Positions 46,503 through 56,067 of a stretch of 64,000 nucleotides of DNA are shown one piece after another (the first letter of the stretch is position 1; every line of letters starts with the position of its first letter). The stretch is taken from the NCBI GenBank assembly GCA_008012315.1, contig SSEL01000019.1:49213-113212 (forward strand), given 5' to 3'. Both the position numbers and the translations under genes were made by a program. A model generated the notes under the pieces. The model was not told the DNA's origin. It ran no database searches and was given only the letters and a program-made list of their open reading frames with translations. The DNA is from Rhodospirillaceae bacterium. GTDB lineage: Bacteria; Pseudomonadota; Alphaproteobacteria; Dongiales; Dongiaceae.

Positions 46503-47769
46503 GACGGATCACCTCGATCTTGCCCATATAGGGCTTCAACGCCGCCGGCACAGCGATCGAACCGTCTTCCTGCTGGTAGTTTTCCAGCACCGCGACCAGG
46601 GTCCGGCCGACGGCGAGGCCCGAGCCGTTCAGCGTGTGCACGAAGCGGGTGTTCTTCTCGCCGGCCTTGCGGCTCCGCGCCTTCATGCGCCGGGCCTGGA
46701 AATCACCGCAATTCGAGCAGCTGGAGATTTCGCGATAGGCATTTTGCCCCGGCAGCCAGACTTCGATGTCATAGGTCTTCTGGGCGGCAAACCCCATATC
46801 GCCGGTCGAGAGCGTCATCACCCGATAAGGTAGGTCCAGCCGCTTCAGCACTTCCTCGGCACAGGCCGTCATGCGCTGATGCTCGGCATCGGACTGGTCG
46901 GGATCCGTGATGGAGACGAGTTCGACCTTGAAAAACTGGTGCTGGCGGATCATGCCGCGCGTATCGCGGCCGGCGGAGCCCGCTTCGGACCGGAAACACG
47001 GCGTCAGCGCGGTATAGCGCAAGGGCAAGGCGGCTTCATCGATGATGCTGTCGCCGGCCAGGTTGGTCAGCGGCACTTCCGAGGTCGGGATCAGCCACAG
47101 GCCTTCCTTGGTGACGAAGAGATCCTCCTCGAATTTCGGCAACTGGCCCGTGCCGTAAAGGGCATTGTCACGCACCAGGAAGGGCGGCGCCACTTCGGTA
47201 TAGCCGAATTCGCCGGTATGGAGATCGAGCATGAATTGCGCGAGGGCGCGTTCCAGCCGCGCCAGCGCGCCTTTCAGCACGACGAAGCGGGCGCCAGAAA
47301 TCCGCGCCGCCGCCTCGAAATCCATCAGGCCAAGCCCCTCGCCCAGTTCGAAATGCTGCTTCGGGGTGAAGGCGAAATTGCGCGGCGCGCCGACCGTGCG
47401 ATCAGTGCGGTTGGCCGTCTCGTCGGCGCCATCCGGCACATCGGCGGCGGGCAGATTGGGCTGGCGCAGGAGCAGATCGTCGAGGACTGCGGCAAGCTTT
47501 TGTTCCTCGGCCTCAAGCTCGCCCATGCGGTCCTTCAGGCCGGCGACCTCGGCCATCACCCCGGCGGCATCGCCGCCCTTGGCCTTGAGCTGGCCGATCT
47601 GCTTCGACAGCTCATTGCGCTTCGCCTGCATTTCCTGCCAGGCGGTCTGGGCCGCCCGCCGCTTGGCGTCGAGCCCGATGATTTCCTCCGCCAAAGGCGG
47701 CAGACCGCGCCGCGCCCGCCCCTGGTCGAAGGCGGTCGGATTTTCGCGAATCCATTTAACGTCAAACAT
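46495..47769 (-). CDS. serS: Seryl-tRNA synthetase
   Basis: 424 residues. The N-terminal coiled-coil arm that grips the tRNA-Ser variable arm (residues ~30-105) precedes the class II core: motif 2 in [20 protein letters not shown] and motif 3 in [16 protein letters not shown]. It charges tRNA-Ser in the cytosol. First gene of the serS-surE-pcm-nlpD series, separated from tatC by the palindromic repeat at 47892-47987. Confidence 0.98.
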   Translation of the reverse strand: MFDVKWIRENPTAFDQGRARRGLPPLAEEIIGLDAKRRAAQTAWQEMQAKRNELSKQIGQLKAKGGDAAGVMAEVAGLKDRMGELEAEEQKLAAVLDDLLLRQPNLPAADVPDGADETANRTDRTVGAPRNFAFTPKQHFELGEGLGLMDFEAAARISGARFVVLKGALARLERALAQFMLDLHTGEFGYTEVAPPFLVRDNALYGTGQLPKFEEDLFVTKEGLWLIPTSEVPLTNLAGDSIIDEAALPLRYTALTPCFRSEAGSAGRDTRGMIRQHQFFKVELVSITDPDQSDAEHQRMTACAEEVLKRLDLPYRVMTLSTGDMGFAAQKTYDIEVWLPGQNAYREISSCSNCGDFQARRMKARSRKAGEKNTRFVHTLNGSGLAVGRTLVAVLENYQQEDGSIAVPAALKPYMGKIEVIRRA

Positions 47770-47891
47770 TTAGATATGTCGCCCCAGTGAACCTTGTCGG
47801 TTCACTTTATAGGCTGGGACGGTGAATCCGTAAAGCGATGCGCCACCTGAAGAGCCGTCACGCCAGCGATTTCCCTCGCCACCATCCGGCT

Positions 47892-47987
47892 CTAGAGCCG
47901 GATCGTTTTAGACGGAATCGCTTTGCAATTTTGTCTAAAACGTGAAGCCGTCTCTCATTAATAAGAGAGACCGCGATCGCGCTCTAG
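47892..47987. repeat. MITE-like palindromic element, copy 2 (short form)
   Basis: Begins CTAGAGCCGGATCG and ends CGATCGCGCTCTAG, giving 13-base terminal inverted repeats with two mismatches. Contains a perfect CGTTTTAGAC/GTCTAAAACG stem and a TCTCTC/GAGAGA stem. Its right end overlaps the tatC stop codon (CTA at 47984-47986). Copy 1 is at 21469-21605. Confidence 0.82.
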
Positions 47988-48817
47988 GCTGGGGTCACTT
48001 CCGTCCCGGCATCATCATCATCGGAATCGCCGTCCTCGGAGATCTTGGCGCGGTCCTTCTCCACCATCCGCGCGAGCCAGATCGAGACCTCGTAGAGCAG
48101 CAGCAGGGGAACGGCGAGGCTCACCTGGCTGAAGACGTCCGGCGGCGTCACCACCGCAGCGGCGATGAAGACAATGACGATGGCGTAACGCCGCTTGCGC
48201 TTAAGCCCGTCGGACGTCACCAGGCCGACCTTGGCCAGCAAGGTCAGCAGGACCGGCAATTCGAAGCAGAAGCCGAAGGCGAAGACCATCTTCATGATGA
48301 AGCCGACATATTCGCCGACCTTGGCTTCCAGTTGCACGGCCAGCTCGCCATCGCCGCCGGCATGCTGGTAGCTGAGGAAGAAATTGAGGGCGAGCGGCAG
48401 GATCACCTTGAACATGAAGGACGCGCCCGCCAGGAACATGAGGGGAGTCGCCACCAGGAAGGGCAGGAAGGCCTTCTTTTCCTGTTTGTAGAGGCCCGGC
48501 GCAACGAACAGCCAGACCTGTGTCGCGATAACCGGGAAAGAGAGACAGAGGGCGCCGAAGGCCGCCACCTTCACCTGGGTGAAGAAGACCTCGGTCACGT
48601 CGGTATAGATGACGCGCATCAATTGCTGGTCGGAGATGCGATGCGCCGCCAGGGCCTTGGCCAAGGGCGCCGAGAGAAAGTTGAAAATCGGCTGGGCGAA
48701 ATAGAAGCAAACCAGAAAGGCGAGAATGAAACCCGCGACCGACCAAAGCAGGCGCGCCCGCAACTCCACCAGATGCGCCAGGAGGGGCATCTTCTTATCT
48801 TCTTCAGCGCCGTTCAC
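47984..48817 (-). CDS. tatC: Sec-independent protein translocase TatC
   Basis: 277 residues. Starts with GTG (48815-48817) overlapping the tatB stop. MPLLAHLVELRARLL is the conserved N-terminal signature and six membrane helices follow, with VFAFGFCFELPVLLTLL near the end of the core. TatC is the receptor for twin-arginine signal peptides in the inner membrane. The last residues (a Glu/Asp tail ending GTEVTPA) are closed by a TAG that belongs to the palindromic element. Last gene of the tatABC set. Confidence 0.97.
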   Translation of the reverse strand: MNGAEEDKKMPLLAHLVELRARLLWSVAGFILAFLVCFYFAQPIFNFLSAPLAKALAAHRISDQQLMRVIYTDVTEVFFTQVKVAAFGALCLSFPVIATQVWLFVAPGLYKQEKKAFLPFLVATPLMFLAGASFMFKVILPLALNFFLSYQHAGGDGELAVQLEAKVGEYVGFIMKMVFAFGFCFELPVLLTLLAKVGLVTSDGLKRKRRYAIVIVFIAAAVVTPPDVFSQVSLAVPLLLLYEVSIWLARMVEKDRAKISEDGDSDDDDAGTEVTPA

Positions 48818-49392
48818 GACGTCTTACTCTTTTCCATATCCGTTGATGCGTCGGCGGCTGAAGCATGATCGGCGCCGATGGTCTCAATCGGCGTTTCTTC
48901 CGGGTTGATGGCGGCGATGCGGTTTTCCTCCGCATCGTCGTTATCCGGCAGCCGATGCGCCGTGCCATTCGGGCCGAAAGCGGCAACCGCGGGATTGACC
49001 TCATTGGCATCAATCCCGGTGGTTTCCGTCTTTGTTTCCGGAGAGTCGCTCTGATCCGCGAGCTTCGGCTGATCGGCGATCCTGGCCTGGTCGGTGTCGT
49101 CATCCTGTGGCGACTTGAAGGCGGTTTTCAGATCGCCATCGGGGTCGACATGCTTTTCGATCGCATTGACGATCGTGCCTTTCGACAATCCCTGAACGGC
49201 TTTCTTGGCGTCTTCAAGCTCCGCTTCACGGATGATTTCATGCACGCCACTTTGGAATTCGTTGGCGAGCTTGCGGGCCTGTTTCATCAGGCCGGAAACC
49301 GTGCGCAGGGCGTTGGGCAATTCCTTGGGGCCGAGCACCACCAAGGCAACAACGGCGATCACCGCCATCTCGTCCCAGCCGAGGTCGAACAT
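48814..49392 (-). CDS. tatB: Sec-independent protein translocase TatB
   Basis: 192 residues. The N-terminal helix MFDLGWDEMAVIAVVALVVLGPKELP and the following amphipathic helix (LPNALRTVSGLMKQARKLANEFQSG) are typical; Glu8 and the Gly-Pro hinge are in place. The remaining ~110 residues are an acidic, low-complexity tail. TatB joins TatC in the substrate-receptor complex. ATG preceded by AAGGACC; the tatC GTG overlaps its stop codon. Confidence 0.95.
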   Translation of the reverse strand: MFDLGWDEMAVIAVVALVVLGPKELPNALRTVSGLMKQARKLANEFQSGVHEIIREAELEDAKKAVQGLSKGTIVNAIEKHVDPDGDLKTAFKSPQDDDTDQARIADQPKLADQSDSPETKTETTGIDANEVNPAVAAFGPNGTAHRLPDNDDAEENRIAAINPEETPIETIGADHASAADASTDMEKSKTS

Positions 49393-49465
49393 GATCTGGT
49401 CCTTACTATCGGTCAGGCCCGGCGCCGGTCATTGACCGGCACCCGGAACCCGCCTTCGCAGCTTA

Positions 49466-49687
49466 TCAGCCGCGATCGATCATGCCGTGCTTGTCGTCGC
49501 CAGAGGCCGAGCTGGCCGAACTCGCCTGGGTCTCACCCGGCTTCTCGTCGTTCTTGAGACCTTTTTTGAAAGCGGTAATGCCCTGACCCAGGTCCTTCAT
49601 CAGGCGCGGAATCTTACCGCCACCACCGAAAAGGACCAGGACGATGGCCAGAACAATCAGCCAATGCCACAAGCTAAAACTGCCCAT
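49466..49687 (-). CDS. tatA: Sec-independent protein translocase TatA
   Basis: 73 residues. One N-terminal membrane helix ([16 protein letters not shown]) followed by the conserved amphipathic helix ([20 protein letters not shown]); the acidic/Ser-rich tail is short. TatA oligomers make the transport pore. First gene of tatABC; 73 bases separate it from tatB. Confidence 0.96.
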   Translation of the reverse strand: MGSFSLWHWLIVLAIVLVLFGGGGKIPRLMKDLGQGITAFKKGLKNDEKPGETQASSASSASGDDKHGMIDRG

Positions 49688-49851
49688 AATGGGGTAACTC
49701 CCTGTACCGTTCCCGCGTTAAGCCGTTGCCGGACTATGGCAAAATCGCCGCGCCCCTGCAAATGAATCCGTTCCCGGGGCAAAGCTGCGACGAACCGCTC
49801 GATTTCCGCGGAAAACACTGCCGAACCAAGCCCTTGCGGGCCTTACACCCA

Positions 49852-50925
49852 TCAGGCGCCGGAAAAAACGAAGACACCCTGATCGGCAATCGACAATCGG
49901 ACCGCCTCCCCCTGAGTCGGCGGCATACCGCCGCCAGCCAAGCGGGCCACGAGCAGGCGGCCACGATGCGCGCCCTCCGTCAAACGTGCCCGGACCAGCG
50001 CCGCCGCACCCAGGAAGCGCACTTCCTCGATCATCGCCTCAGCGCCGGTTGCAGACGGCACCGGCCCGTCGAAACGAATTGCTTCCGGCCGAATCACCAA
50101 TTGGGCCGATTGGCCGTCACCCAAACCCTTCGCCGGCAGCGGACCGAACGGCGTTTCCACCCGTCCCGCCACCACCTCGACCGGCATTTCATTAACCACC
50201 GAGAAGAAACTGGCGACGAAAGCATTCACGGGCCGATAATAGATATCGCTCGGGCGACCCGCTTGTTCAACCCGTCCCCGGCGCATCAGATAGATCCGGT
50301 CGGCCATGAACATCGCCTCTTCCGGATCATGCGTAACCAGCAGGGTTGCGATGCCGCTGGCCTTCAGCAAATGCACCGTATCCTCGCGAATCTGCTCACG
50401 CAGCCGGGCATCCAGGCCCGAGAAAGGCTCATCCAGCAGCAACAGGGCCGGACGCGGCGCCAGGGCCCGGGCCAGCGCGACGCGCTGCTGCTGGCCGCCG
50501 GACAAGGCATGCGGATAGGTCTGGGCGTAATCCAGCATGCCGACCTGGGCCAAGGCCTCGCGCACCCGCCCCTGGCGTTCGCCGGCCGGCAGGGCCGTCA
50601 GGCCGAAAGCCACATTCGCCGCCACGGTCAGATGGGGAAACAGCGCAAAATCCTGGAAGACCAGCCCGACATGGCGATGTTCGGTCGGCATGCTGCGGCC
50701 CGTGGCGGCATCGCCGACGATCTGGCCGCGCATGGCGATGCGGCCTTGCTGCAACGCCTCCAATCCGGCGCTCAAGCGCAGCACCGTCGACTTACCGCAA
50801 CCTGACGGGCCGAGCAGGCAGACCACCTCGCCGGCGGCAACCGTAATCTCGACACCATCGACGGCCCGGAGCTTACCGAAATCATGGCTCACGCGATCGA
50901 GAAACAAGGCATCGGAGGCGGTCAT
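49852..50925 (-). CDS. fbpC: ABC transporter ATP-binding protein, Fe(III)/FbpC-like
   Basis: About 357 residues from the ATG at 50923-50925; a GTG at 50937 that overlaps the permease stop is the alternative start. Walker A GPSGCGKS, Q-loop VFQDFALFPHL, signature LSGGQQQRVALARAL and Walker B LLLLDEPFSGLD are intact, and a ~120-residue TOBE-type C-terminal regulatory domain follows (VIRPEAIRF). Together with the permease gene it matches ferric-iron (Fbp/Sfu) or thiamine/putrescine-type importers; the substrate is inferred from the fused permease. No periplasmic binding protein gene is nearby, so one must be encoded elsewhere. Confidence 0.8.
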   Translation of the reverse strand: MTASDALFLDRVSHDFGKLRAVDGVEITVAAGEVVCLLGPSGCGKSTVLRLSAGLEALQQGRIAMRGQIVGDAATGRSMPTEHRHVGLVFQDFALFPHLTVAANVAFGLTALPAGERQGRVREALAQVGMLDYAQTYPHALSGGQQQRVALARALAPRPALLLLDEPFSGLDARLREQIREDTVHLLKASGIATLLVTHDPEEAMFMADRIYLMRRGRVEQAGRPSDIYYRPVNAFVASFFSVVNEMPVEVVAGRVETPFGPLPAKGLGDGQSAQLVIRPEAIRFDGPVPSATGAEAMIEEVRFLGAAALVRARLTEGAHRGRLLVARLAGGGMPPTQGEAVRLSIADQGVFVFSGA

Positions 50926-50933
50926 TACACGGG

Positions 50934-52721
50934 TCACTTCTCAGCGATGGCGGGAGCGGTTGGATTAGGATCGGCCAAATGGGGATCGGCGAGGCTCGGC
51001 AGATAGGCTTCGGTATGGTCGCCGGCTTCGCCCTCGCCCGCGCCGGGCCTCGATTTGGCGATGGCACGCGACAGAAGGATGACGGGCAGGATGCCGACCA
51101 CGGCGATGGCCAGGGACGGCCCCGATGCTTCCGCCAGACGTTCATCCGAGGCGAGGTCATAGGTCCTGGTGGCGAGCGTGTCGAAATCGAAAGGCCGCAA
51201 GACCAAGGTCGCCGAGAGCTCCTTCAGGATCTCCACGAAGGTCAGCATGACGGCGGTCAGCAGGCCGCCGCGCATGATCGGCAGATGCACCTGGACCAGC
51301 GTGGCCCCCGGCGAACGGCCGAGCGACCGCGCCGCGAAATCCATCGAGCGGGTGATCTTGCCCAGGCTGGTTTCGACGATGTTGAAACTGCCGGTCAGGA
51401 AGCGCACCAGATAGGCATAGGTGACGGCGGCCAACGTCCCACTGAGGATCAGCCCCGGCATCCAGCCGAATTGCGCCTTGGTCCAGGCATTGATGCCATG
51501 GTCGAGGGCGGCAAAGGGCAGCAGCACGCCGATCGCCAGCACCGTGCCGGGCACCGCATAGCCGATGCTGGCGATCCGCACCGCCATATTGGTCAGGCGC
51601 GATGCATGCAGGCGCAAGGCATAGGCCATCACCAGCGCCAGCAGCACGGCGAGAACCGCCGCCATGCCCGCCATGGTGAAGCTGTTGCGGACGAGGCCGA
51701 GGAAACTCCAGGTCATCCAGAATTCGGTATTGTTGAGTGCCCAGCCGAGCAGCATGCCGCCCGGCACGAAGAAGCCGAGCATGATCGGCAGGCTGCAGCC
51801 GACAACGGCGCCGAGGCTGCGCCAGCCGGTCAGGCGATAGCGCGGCAGCGGCCGGTAGCGGGTCGTCGTATGCGCGAAACTCTGCCGGCCGCGCGACCAG
51901 CGCTCCACCGCCAGCAGCAGGAAAACGAAGACCAGCAGGATGGCGGCAAGCTGCGCGGCGGAATCCGCATCGCCCAGGCCTTGCCAGACGCGGAAGATGC
52001 CGGTCGCCATGGTGTCGACGCCGAAATACTGCACCGTGCCGAAATCGTTCAGCGCCTCCATCATCGCCAGCGCGACGCCGCCGACGATGGCCGGGCGGGC
52101 AAGCGGCAGGGCGACGCGGTAGAAACTGCGCCACGGCGAGCAACCGAGCGTGCGGCTCACCTCCAGCACGCAGCTCGACTGTTCGAGAAAAGCGGTGCGC
52201 GCCAGGAGATAGACATAGGGATAGAAGACCAGCGTCAGGATCAGGATCGATCCCGGCAGGTTGCGGATTGCCGGGATCCAGCCCAGGGGCACGGTATCGC
52301 CGACCATCTCCCGCAAGGCAGACTGCACCGGCCCGGCGAAATCCAGCAGGCCGGTATAGGTATAGGCAACGACATAAGCCGGCATCGCCATCGGCAGCAG
52401 CAGCGACCATTCGAACAGGCGCCGTCCCGGGAAACGGCACAGCGTCACCATCCAGGCAGCCGGGACGCCGATCAGCACCACGCCGATGCCGACGCCGATC
52501 ATCAGCAACAGGGAATTGATGATGTAATCCGGCAGGACCGTGGTGGCGAGATGATGCCACAACGCGCCATTGGGCTTCGCCAGGTGGGAAAAGACCACGA
52601 CGATCGGCGCCGCCACGGCAACCGCCATCAGGCAGACCGATAGCGTCCAGGGCTGCCAGCGCGGCAACAGCCGGAAAGCACGCCGGGGGGCTGTGGTTAA
52701 ATCACTGGAAAAAGCCGTCAC
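50934..52721 (-). CDS. fbpB: ABC transporter permease, fused two-domain type (FbpB-like)
   Basis: 595 residues, start GTG at 52719-52721. It has about twelve membrane helices in two homologous halves; each has an EAA loop that contacts the ATPase (GCSPWRSFYRVALPLARPAIVGG near residue 190 and RSPGATLVQVHLPIMRGGL near 485). Fusion of both permease domains is typical of ferric-iron importers (FbpB/SfuB/HitB). A Fur-like palindrome overlaps its promoter, supporting iron. It stands between scpB and tatA, where most related genomes have no transporter. Confidence 0.82.
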   Translation of the reverse strand: MTAFSSDLTTAPRRAFRLLPRWQPWTLSVCLMAVAVAAPIVVVFSHLAKPNGALWHHLATTVLPDYIINSLLLMIGVGIGVVLIGVPAAWMVTLCRFPGRRLFEWSLLLPMAMPAYVVAYTYTGLLDFAGPVQSALREMVGDTVPLGWIPAIRNLPGSILILTLVFYPYVYLLARTAFLEQSSCVLEVSRTLGCSPWRSFYRVALPLARPAIVGGVALAMMEALNDFGTVQYFGVDTMATGIFRVWQGLGDADSAAQLAAILLVFVFLLLAVERWSRGRQSFAHTTTRYRPLPRYRLTGWRSLGAVVGCSLPIMLGFFVPGGMLLGWALNNTEFWMTWSFLGLVRNSFTMAGMAAVLAVLLALVMAYALRLHASRLTNMAVRIASIGYAVPGTVLAIGVLLPFAALDHGINAWTKAQFGWMPGLILSGTLAAVTYAYLVRFLTGSFNIVETSLGKITRSMDFAARSLGRSPGATLVQVHLPIMRGGLLTAVMLTFVEILKELSATLVLRPFDFDTLATRTYDLASDERLAEASGPSLAIAVVGILPVILLSRAIAKSRPGAGEGEAGDHTEAYLPSLADPHLADPNPTAPAIAEK

Positions 52722-52770
52722 GTCCTGGTCCGTTGGTGGCCGCCGACGCTATTGTCGTGCGCTTGGCTCG

Positions 52771-52799
52771 ACATTATTGCGACTTATTCTGAATTGCAA
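52771..52799 (-). promoter_or_regulatory. Promoter with overlapping palindrome (possible Fur-type operator)
   Basis: On the minus strand TTGCAA (52794-52799), a 17-base spacer and TAATGT (52771-52776) resemble a sigma-70 promoter. An imperfect 23-base palindrome with TTGC and GCAA ends (52777-52799) covers its upstream part, as expected for a repressor site. The assignment to Fur is inference. Confidence 0.45.
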
Positions 52800-52892
52800 A
52801 TTTTGCGGCCGGGAACCCATCCAAGGCGCAAATCAGGGGGACGGACAATGCCCGCCACACATCCCGGGCATGGCGGACGAAACCGTTAGGTG

Positions 52893-54098
52893 TTAACCGG
52901 CATCCGCCTTCCGGTCGGCCGGATCGTCGTCATCCTCGTCTTCTTCATCTTCATCGCCATCATCTTCATCGATGTCGTCGTCATCAACATCGTCATCGTC
53001 ATCTTCATCCTCGCCATCGAGGTCGTCATCGTCATCCTGATCGGCGTCTTCGTCATCGCCGTCATCATCATCATCATCGTCATCATCCGCCTCGGCGTCA
53101 TCAGCCTCCGAAGCCTCGTTTTCAAGCTCGCTCAGCGCCGCGGCAGCTTCTTCCTCGGCGATGTCTTCCTCGAAAGCCTCGTCCTTGAGGTCGTCCTCGA
53201 GTTCCTCCTCGTCGTCGGCTTCGTCTTCCTCGCCTTCGATATCGCTATCCTCAAGTTCGTCGTCGATGTCGTCGTCGTCAACATCGTCATCCGCGAGCGC
53301 GGCGTCGTCGAGCTCATCCTCATCGGCATCGATCCCGTCGGCATCGGCGTCGTCATCGGATGCGGCCCCTGGCTCGCCGGTTGCCGCTTCGCCCGCGACC
53401 GCTTCGCCGGCCCCCTCCCCGCCTTCGAGGCGGGCCAGCATCTCGGCGTCATAGGCATCGTCGGCGACAATGCCTTCTTCGCCATCGCCTTCCTCCTCAT
53501 CCCCCTCGCCCTCACCACCACCCGGCGGCAGATGGCCCTGCACGCCCAAGGTCGCAGCATTGAGGGTGCTGTCCAGCAGGCCGGCAGCACGCAATTCCTC
53601 GACACCCGGCAAGGCATCGCAGCTCTCGAGGCCGAAATGTTCGAGGAAACCTTCAGTCGTCACCCAGGTGACCGGCCGGCCCGGCGTCTGGCGGCGGCCC
53701 TTCGGCTTGATCCAGCCGGCTTCAAGCAGGTTGTCGAGCGTACCCTTGGAGATGGCGACACCACGGATCTCTTCGATCTCCGCCCGCGTCACCGGCTGGT
53801 GATAGGCGATGATCGCCATGGTCTCGACCGCCGCGCGGGTCAGCTTGCGCTCGACCTTCTGCTCGATATGGAACTTCGAGCTGAGATCCGGCGCGGTGCG
53901 GAAGCACCAGCGATCCTCGACCGGTGTCAGCGTGACACCGCGATTGGCATAGATATCGCGAATTTCCTGCAGCAGGCCGGGAACATCCGACCCCTCCGGC
54001 ATGCGCGCCACCAAGGCATCGACCGTCAGTGGCTCGGCCGAGGCAAAGAGGATGGCTTCCAACAGGCGCTGCAACTGAAAACGATCTTCACTCATCAC
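52893..54098 (-). CDS. scpB: Segregation and condensation protein ScpB with long acidic tail
   Basis: 401 residues; start GTG (54096-54098) or the next ATG, both overlapping the scpA stop. The first ~190 residues are the winged-helix ScpB core (LLEAILFASAEPLTVDAL, ETMAIIAYHQPVTRAEIEEIRGV). The remaining ~210 are extremely acidic: Asp/Glu/Ala with runs of Asp, ending in a tail of Asp and Glu with few other residues. ScpB dimerises and binds ScpA in the SMC-ScpAB condensin. Most homologues have only a short tail, so the length is unusual. Confidence 0.92.
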   Translation of the reverse strand: MMSEDRFQLQRLLEAILFASAEPLTVDALVARMPEGSDVPGLLQEIRDIYANRGVTLTPVEDRWCFRTAPDLSSKFHIEQKVERKLTRAAVETMAIIAYHQPVTRAEIEEIRGVAISKGTLDNLLEAGWIKPKGRRQTPGRPVTWVTTEGFLEHFGLESCDALPGVEELRAAGLLDSTLNAATLGVQGHLPPGGGEGEGDEEEGDGEEGIVADDAYDAEMLARLEGGEGAGEAVAGEAATGEPGAASDDDADADGIDADEDELDDAALADDDVDDDDIDDELEDSDIEGEEDEADDEEELEDDLKDEAFEEDIAEEEAAAALSELENEASEADDAEADDDDDDDDDGDDEDADQDDDDDLDGEDEDDDDDVDDDDIDEDDGDEDEEDEDDDDPADRKADAG

Positions 54099-55249
54099 TC
54101 GACACTACCTTGATTGGCGACCGGCTCCTCGCTTTGCGGCTCGGCGCGACGCACATAAATGGGCCCGAAAGTACCGTCCTGGCGCAAATGAATGCGCCCC
54201 GAACGGGCCAGTTCCAGACTGGCGGCAAAGGTCGCCGCCATCGCGGCGCGGCGCTGCAAGGGCGTCTCCTGCAAGTCGTCCGGCAGGAAGCGCCGCAAGG
54301 TGGTCCAGTCGAGGACGTAGCCCAGCAACTCGCCGATGCGATGCAAAGCATCGTCCATCGAGAAGAGGCGCAGCGGTTCGATATGCAAAACCCCTTCGCG
54401 CTTGCGGCCCGGATGGGTGCCGTAAGCCTTCAGCAGGTCATAGAGGGTGAGCGTATAGAACGGCACCTGGATCAGGCGCACCGGCTCCGGCTCGCCGCGC
54501 CGGAAGAAATCGCGATTGAGCTGCGGCAAGGCAAGCAGTGCCTGCCCGGCCTTCTGCATCGCCTCCAGGCGCTGCAACTGGAAGGCCAAAGCGGCGGCCA
54601 TTTCGGCGCCGGACGGCTCGCCGTCACTGGGCGGCTCGGGCAGCAGCAGGCGTGACTTCAGATAGGCAAGCCAGGCCGCCATGACGAGATAGTCAGCCGC
54701 CAGTTCCAGGCGCAGGCGGCGCGCCCGCGCGACGAAGCCGAGATACTGATCCGCCAGTTCGAGAATCGAGATCTTCTTGAGATCGACCTTCTGATCGCGC
54801 GCCAAATTCAGCAGCACGTCGATCGGACCTTCATAGCCGTCGAGGTCGAGATGCAGGTCGCCGCCATCTTCGGGCGCCGCTTCCGGCTCTGCCGATTCGA
54901 AGCCGGCCGCCTCGGCGGCCGGTTCCTCAGGCGCGCCGTCATCCTGGGGCGCGCCGTCATCCTGGGGAGCTGCAGTTGCCGGCTCCTCGGATGCGGCCGC
55001 TTCGACGTCATCCGGCACCGATGGCGCGGCCGGTTCCTCGGCTGCAGCCTGTTCGTCGACCGCCGCATCAGGGCGTTCTTCGCCCGGCTTCGTATCGCCC
55101 GGCGCCGTATCCTCGGGGAACGCGTTCTCGGCGGACTCAGCTTCCGCAGACGCTTCCGCCGGGAGATCCTCCTCCCGGGTGGGAACCTGGCCTGGGCCCG
55201 GCTGATCGTCCGGTCCGATCTCGTCCCGATCGTCGTGAATTGCGGTCAT
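54095..55249 (-). CDS. scpA: Segregation and condensation protein ScpA with acidic N-terminal extension
   Basis: 384 residues from the ATG at 55247-55249, the first with an initiation context free of the upstream gene. The kleisin core begins near residue 130 (DLDGYEGPIDVLLNLARDQKVDLKKISILELADQYLGFV) and contains LAADYLVMAAWLAYLKSRLLLP, the SMC-contacting helix; the C-terminal winged-helix is present. Before this, ~130 residues are rich in Asp, Glu, Pro and Ala (PAEASAEAE, APEEPAAE). ScpA bridges the SMC heads with ScpB. The gene overlaps scpB by four bases. Confidence 0.93.
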   Translation of the reverse strand: MTAIHDDRDEIGPDDQPGPGQVPTREEDLPAEASAEAESAENAFPEDTAPGDTKPGEERPDAAVDEQAAAEEPAAPSVPDDVEAAASEEPATAAPQDDGAPQDDGAPEEPAAEAAGFESAEPEAAPEDGGDLHLDLDGYEGPIDVLLNLARDQKVDLKKISILELADQYLGFVARARRLRLELAADYLVMAAWLAYLKSRLLLPEPPSDGEPSGAEMAAALAFQLQRLEAMQKAGQALLALPQLNRDFFRRGEPEPVRLIQVPFYTLTLYDLLKAYGTHPGRKREGVLHIEPLRLFSMDDALHRIGELLGYVLDWTTLRRFLPDDLQETPLQRRAAMAATFAASLELARSGRIHLRQDGTFGPIYVRRAEPQSEEPVANQGSVE

Positions 55250-55295
55250 ACCGTCCGAAACTACCTGCTCTACCCTTTGCGACGGCCGCGACCCG

Positions 55296-56012
55296 TTACA
55301 GGACGGGGCCAATGATGCTGATGACGCCGGTCAAATGGGCGATCACGTTCAGCACATAGCTGGAAGCCGGTCCGAGAATCCAGCCTAAAATGTTCAAATT
55401 CAGGCCAATCATCCGGCCGATAAAGGGTAATAGGAAAATCAAACCAATCAAAATCAGCATGCCGTAACGCTCGAGATTCGCCAATGGCAGGGCAAGCGGA
55501 CGCGGCAGAATCCCGACCGCCACGCGCCCGCCATCGAGCGGCGGCAGCGGCAACATATTGAACAATGCCAACCAGATATTCAGCAGAATCGAATTGAACA
55601 GGGTCTGGCCGGCAAAATCCGACATTTCCGGCGGCAGCACGACCGCAAGATGCAGCAGCAGCGCGGAAACGATGGCCAGGAAGATATTGATTCCCGGCCC
55701 GGCCAGCGCCACCCAGACCATGTCCCGCTTGGGATGGTTGAGGTTGCGGAAATTGACCGGGACCGGCTTGGCATAACCGAAGAGAAAGCCCGTCCCGCTC
55801 AGCAACAGCAGGGCCGGCAGCAGCACGGTGCCGAAAGGATCGATATGACGCAAGGGGTTGAAGCTGACGCGGCCCAGCATATAGGCCGTATTGTCACCCA
55901 GCCGCCAGGCAACGAAACCATGCGCCGCTTCATGCAAGGTAATCGCGAAAAGGACCGGCAACACCCAGGTCGTGGCGTTCTGAATCAGGCCCGCTAAATC
56001 ATACCCACCCAA
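55296..56012 (-). CDS. Site-2 protease (M50) family membrane metalloprotease
   Basis: 238 residues if it starts at the TTG at 56010-56012, which follows AGGGAG by six bases; another TTG at 56045 gives 249. The zinc site HEAAH is near residue 27 and the third-ligand region reads FNMLPLPPLDGG, both typical of the minimal M50B/FtsH-like site-2 proteases with about six membrane helices. Natural substrates are unknown. It lies between nagZ and scpA, as in many alphaproteobacteria, and the stop overlaps the upstream region of scpA by about 50 bases before its ATG. Confidence 0.88.
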   Translation of the reverse strand: MGGYDLAGLIQNATTWVLPVLFAITLHEAAHGFVAWRLGDNTAYMLGRVSFNPLRHIDPFGTVLLPALLLLSGTGFLFGYAKPVPVNFRNLNHPKRDMVWVALAGPGINIFLAIVSALLLHLAVVLPPEMSDFAGQTLFNSILLNIWLALFNMLPLPPLDGGRVAVGILPRPLALPLANLERYGMLILIGLIFLLPFIGRMIGLNLNILGWILGPASSYVLNVIAHLTGVISIIGPVL

Positions 56013-56067
56013 AATACGCTCCCTGCGTGAAGGACCGGCCAGCAAATCTGGTGCGCGACATCGCCTT

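Noticed and set aside
50979..52643. 554-codon plus-strand frame over the permease gene
   Set aside because: Antisense to the permease gene; extremely rich in Arg/Gln/His with no membrane helices.
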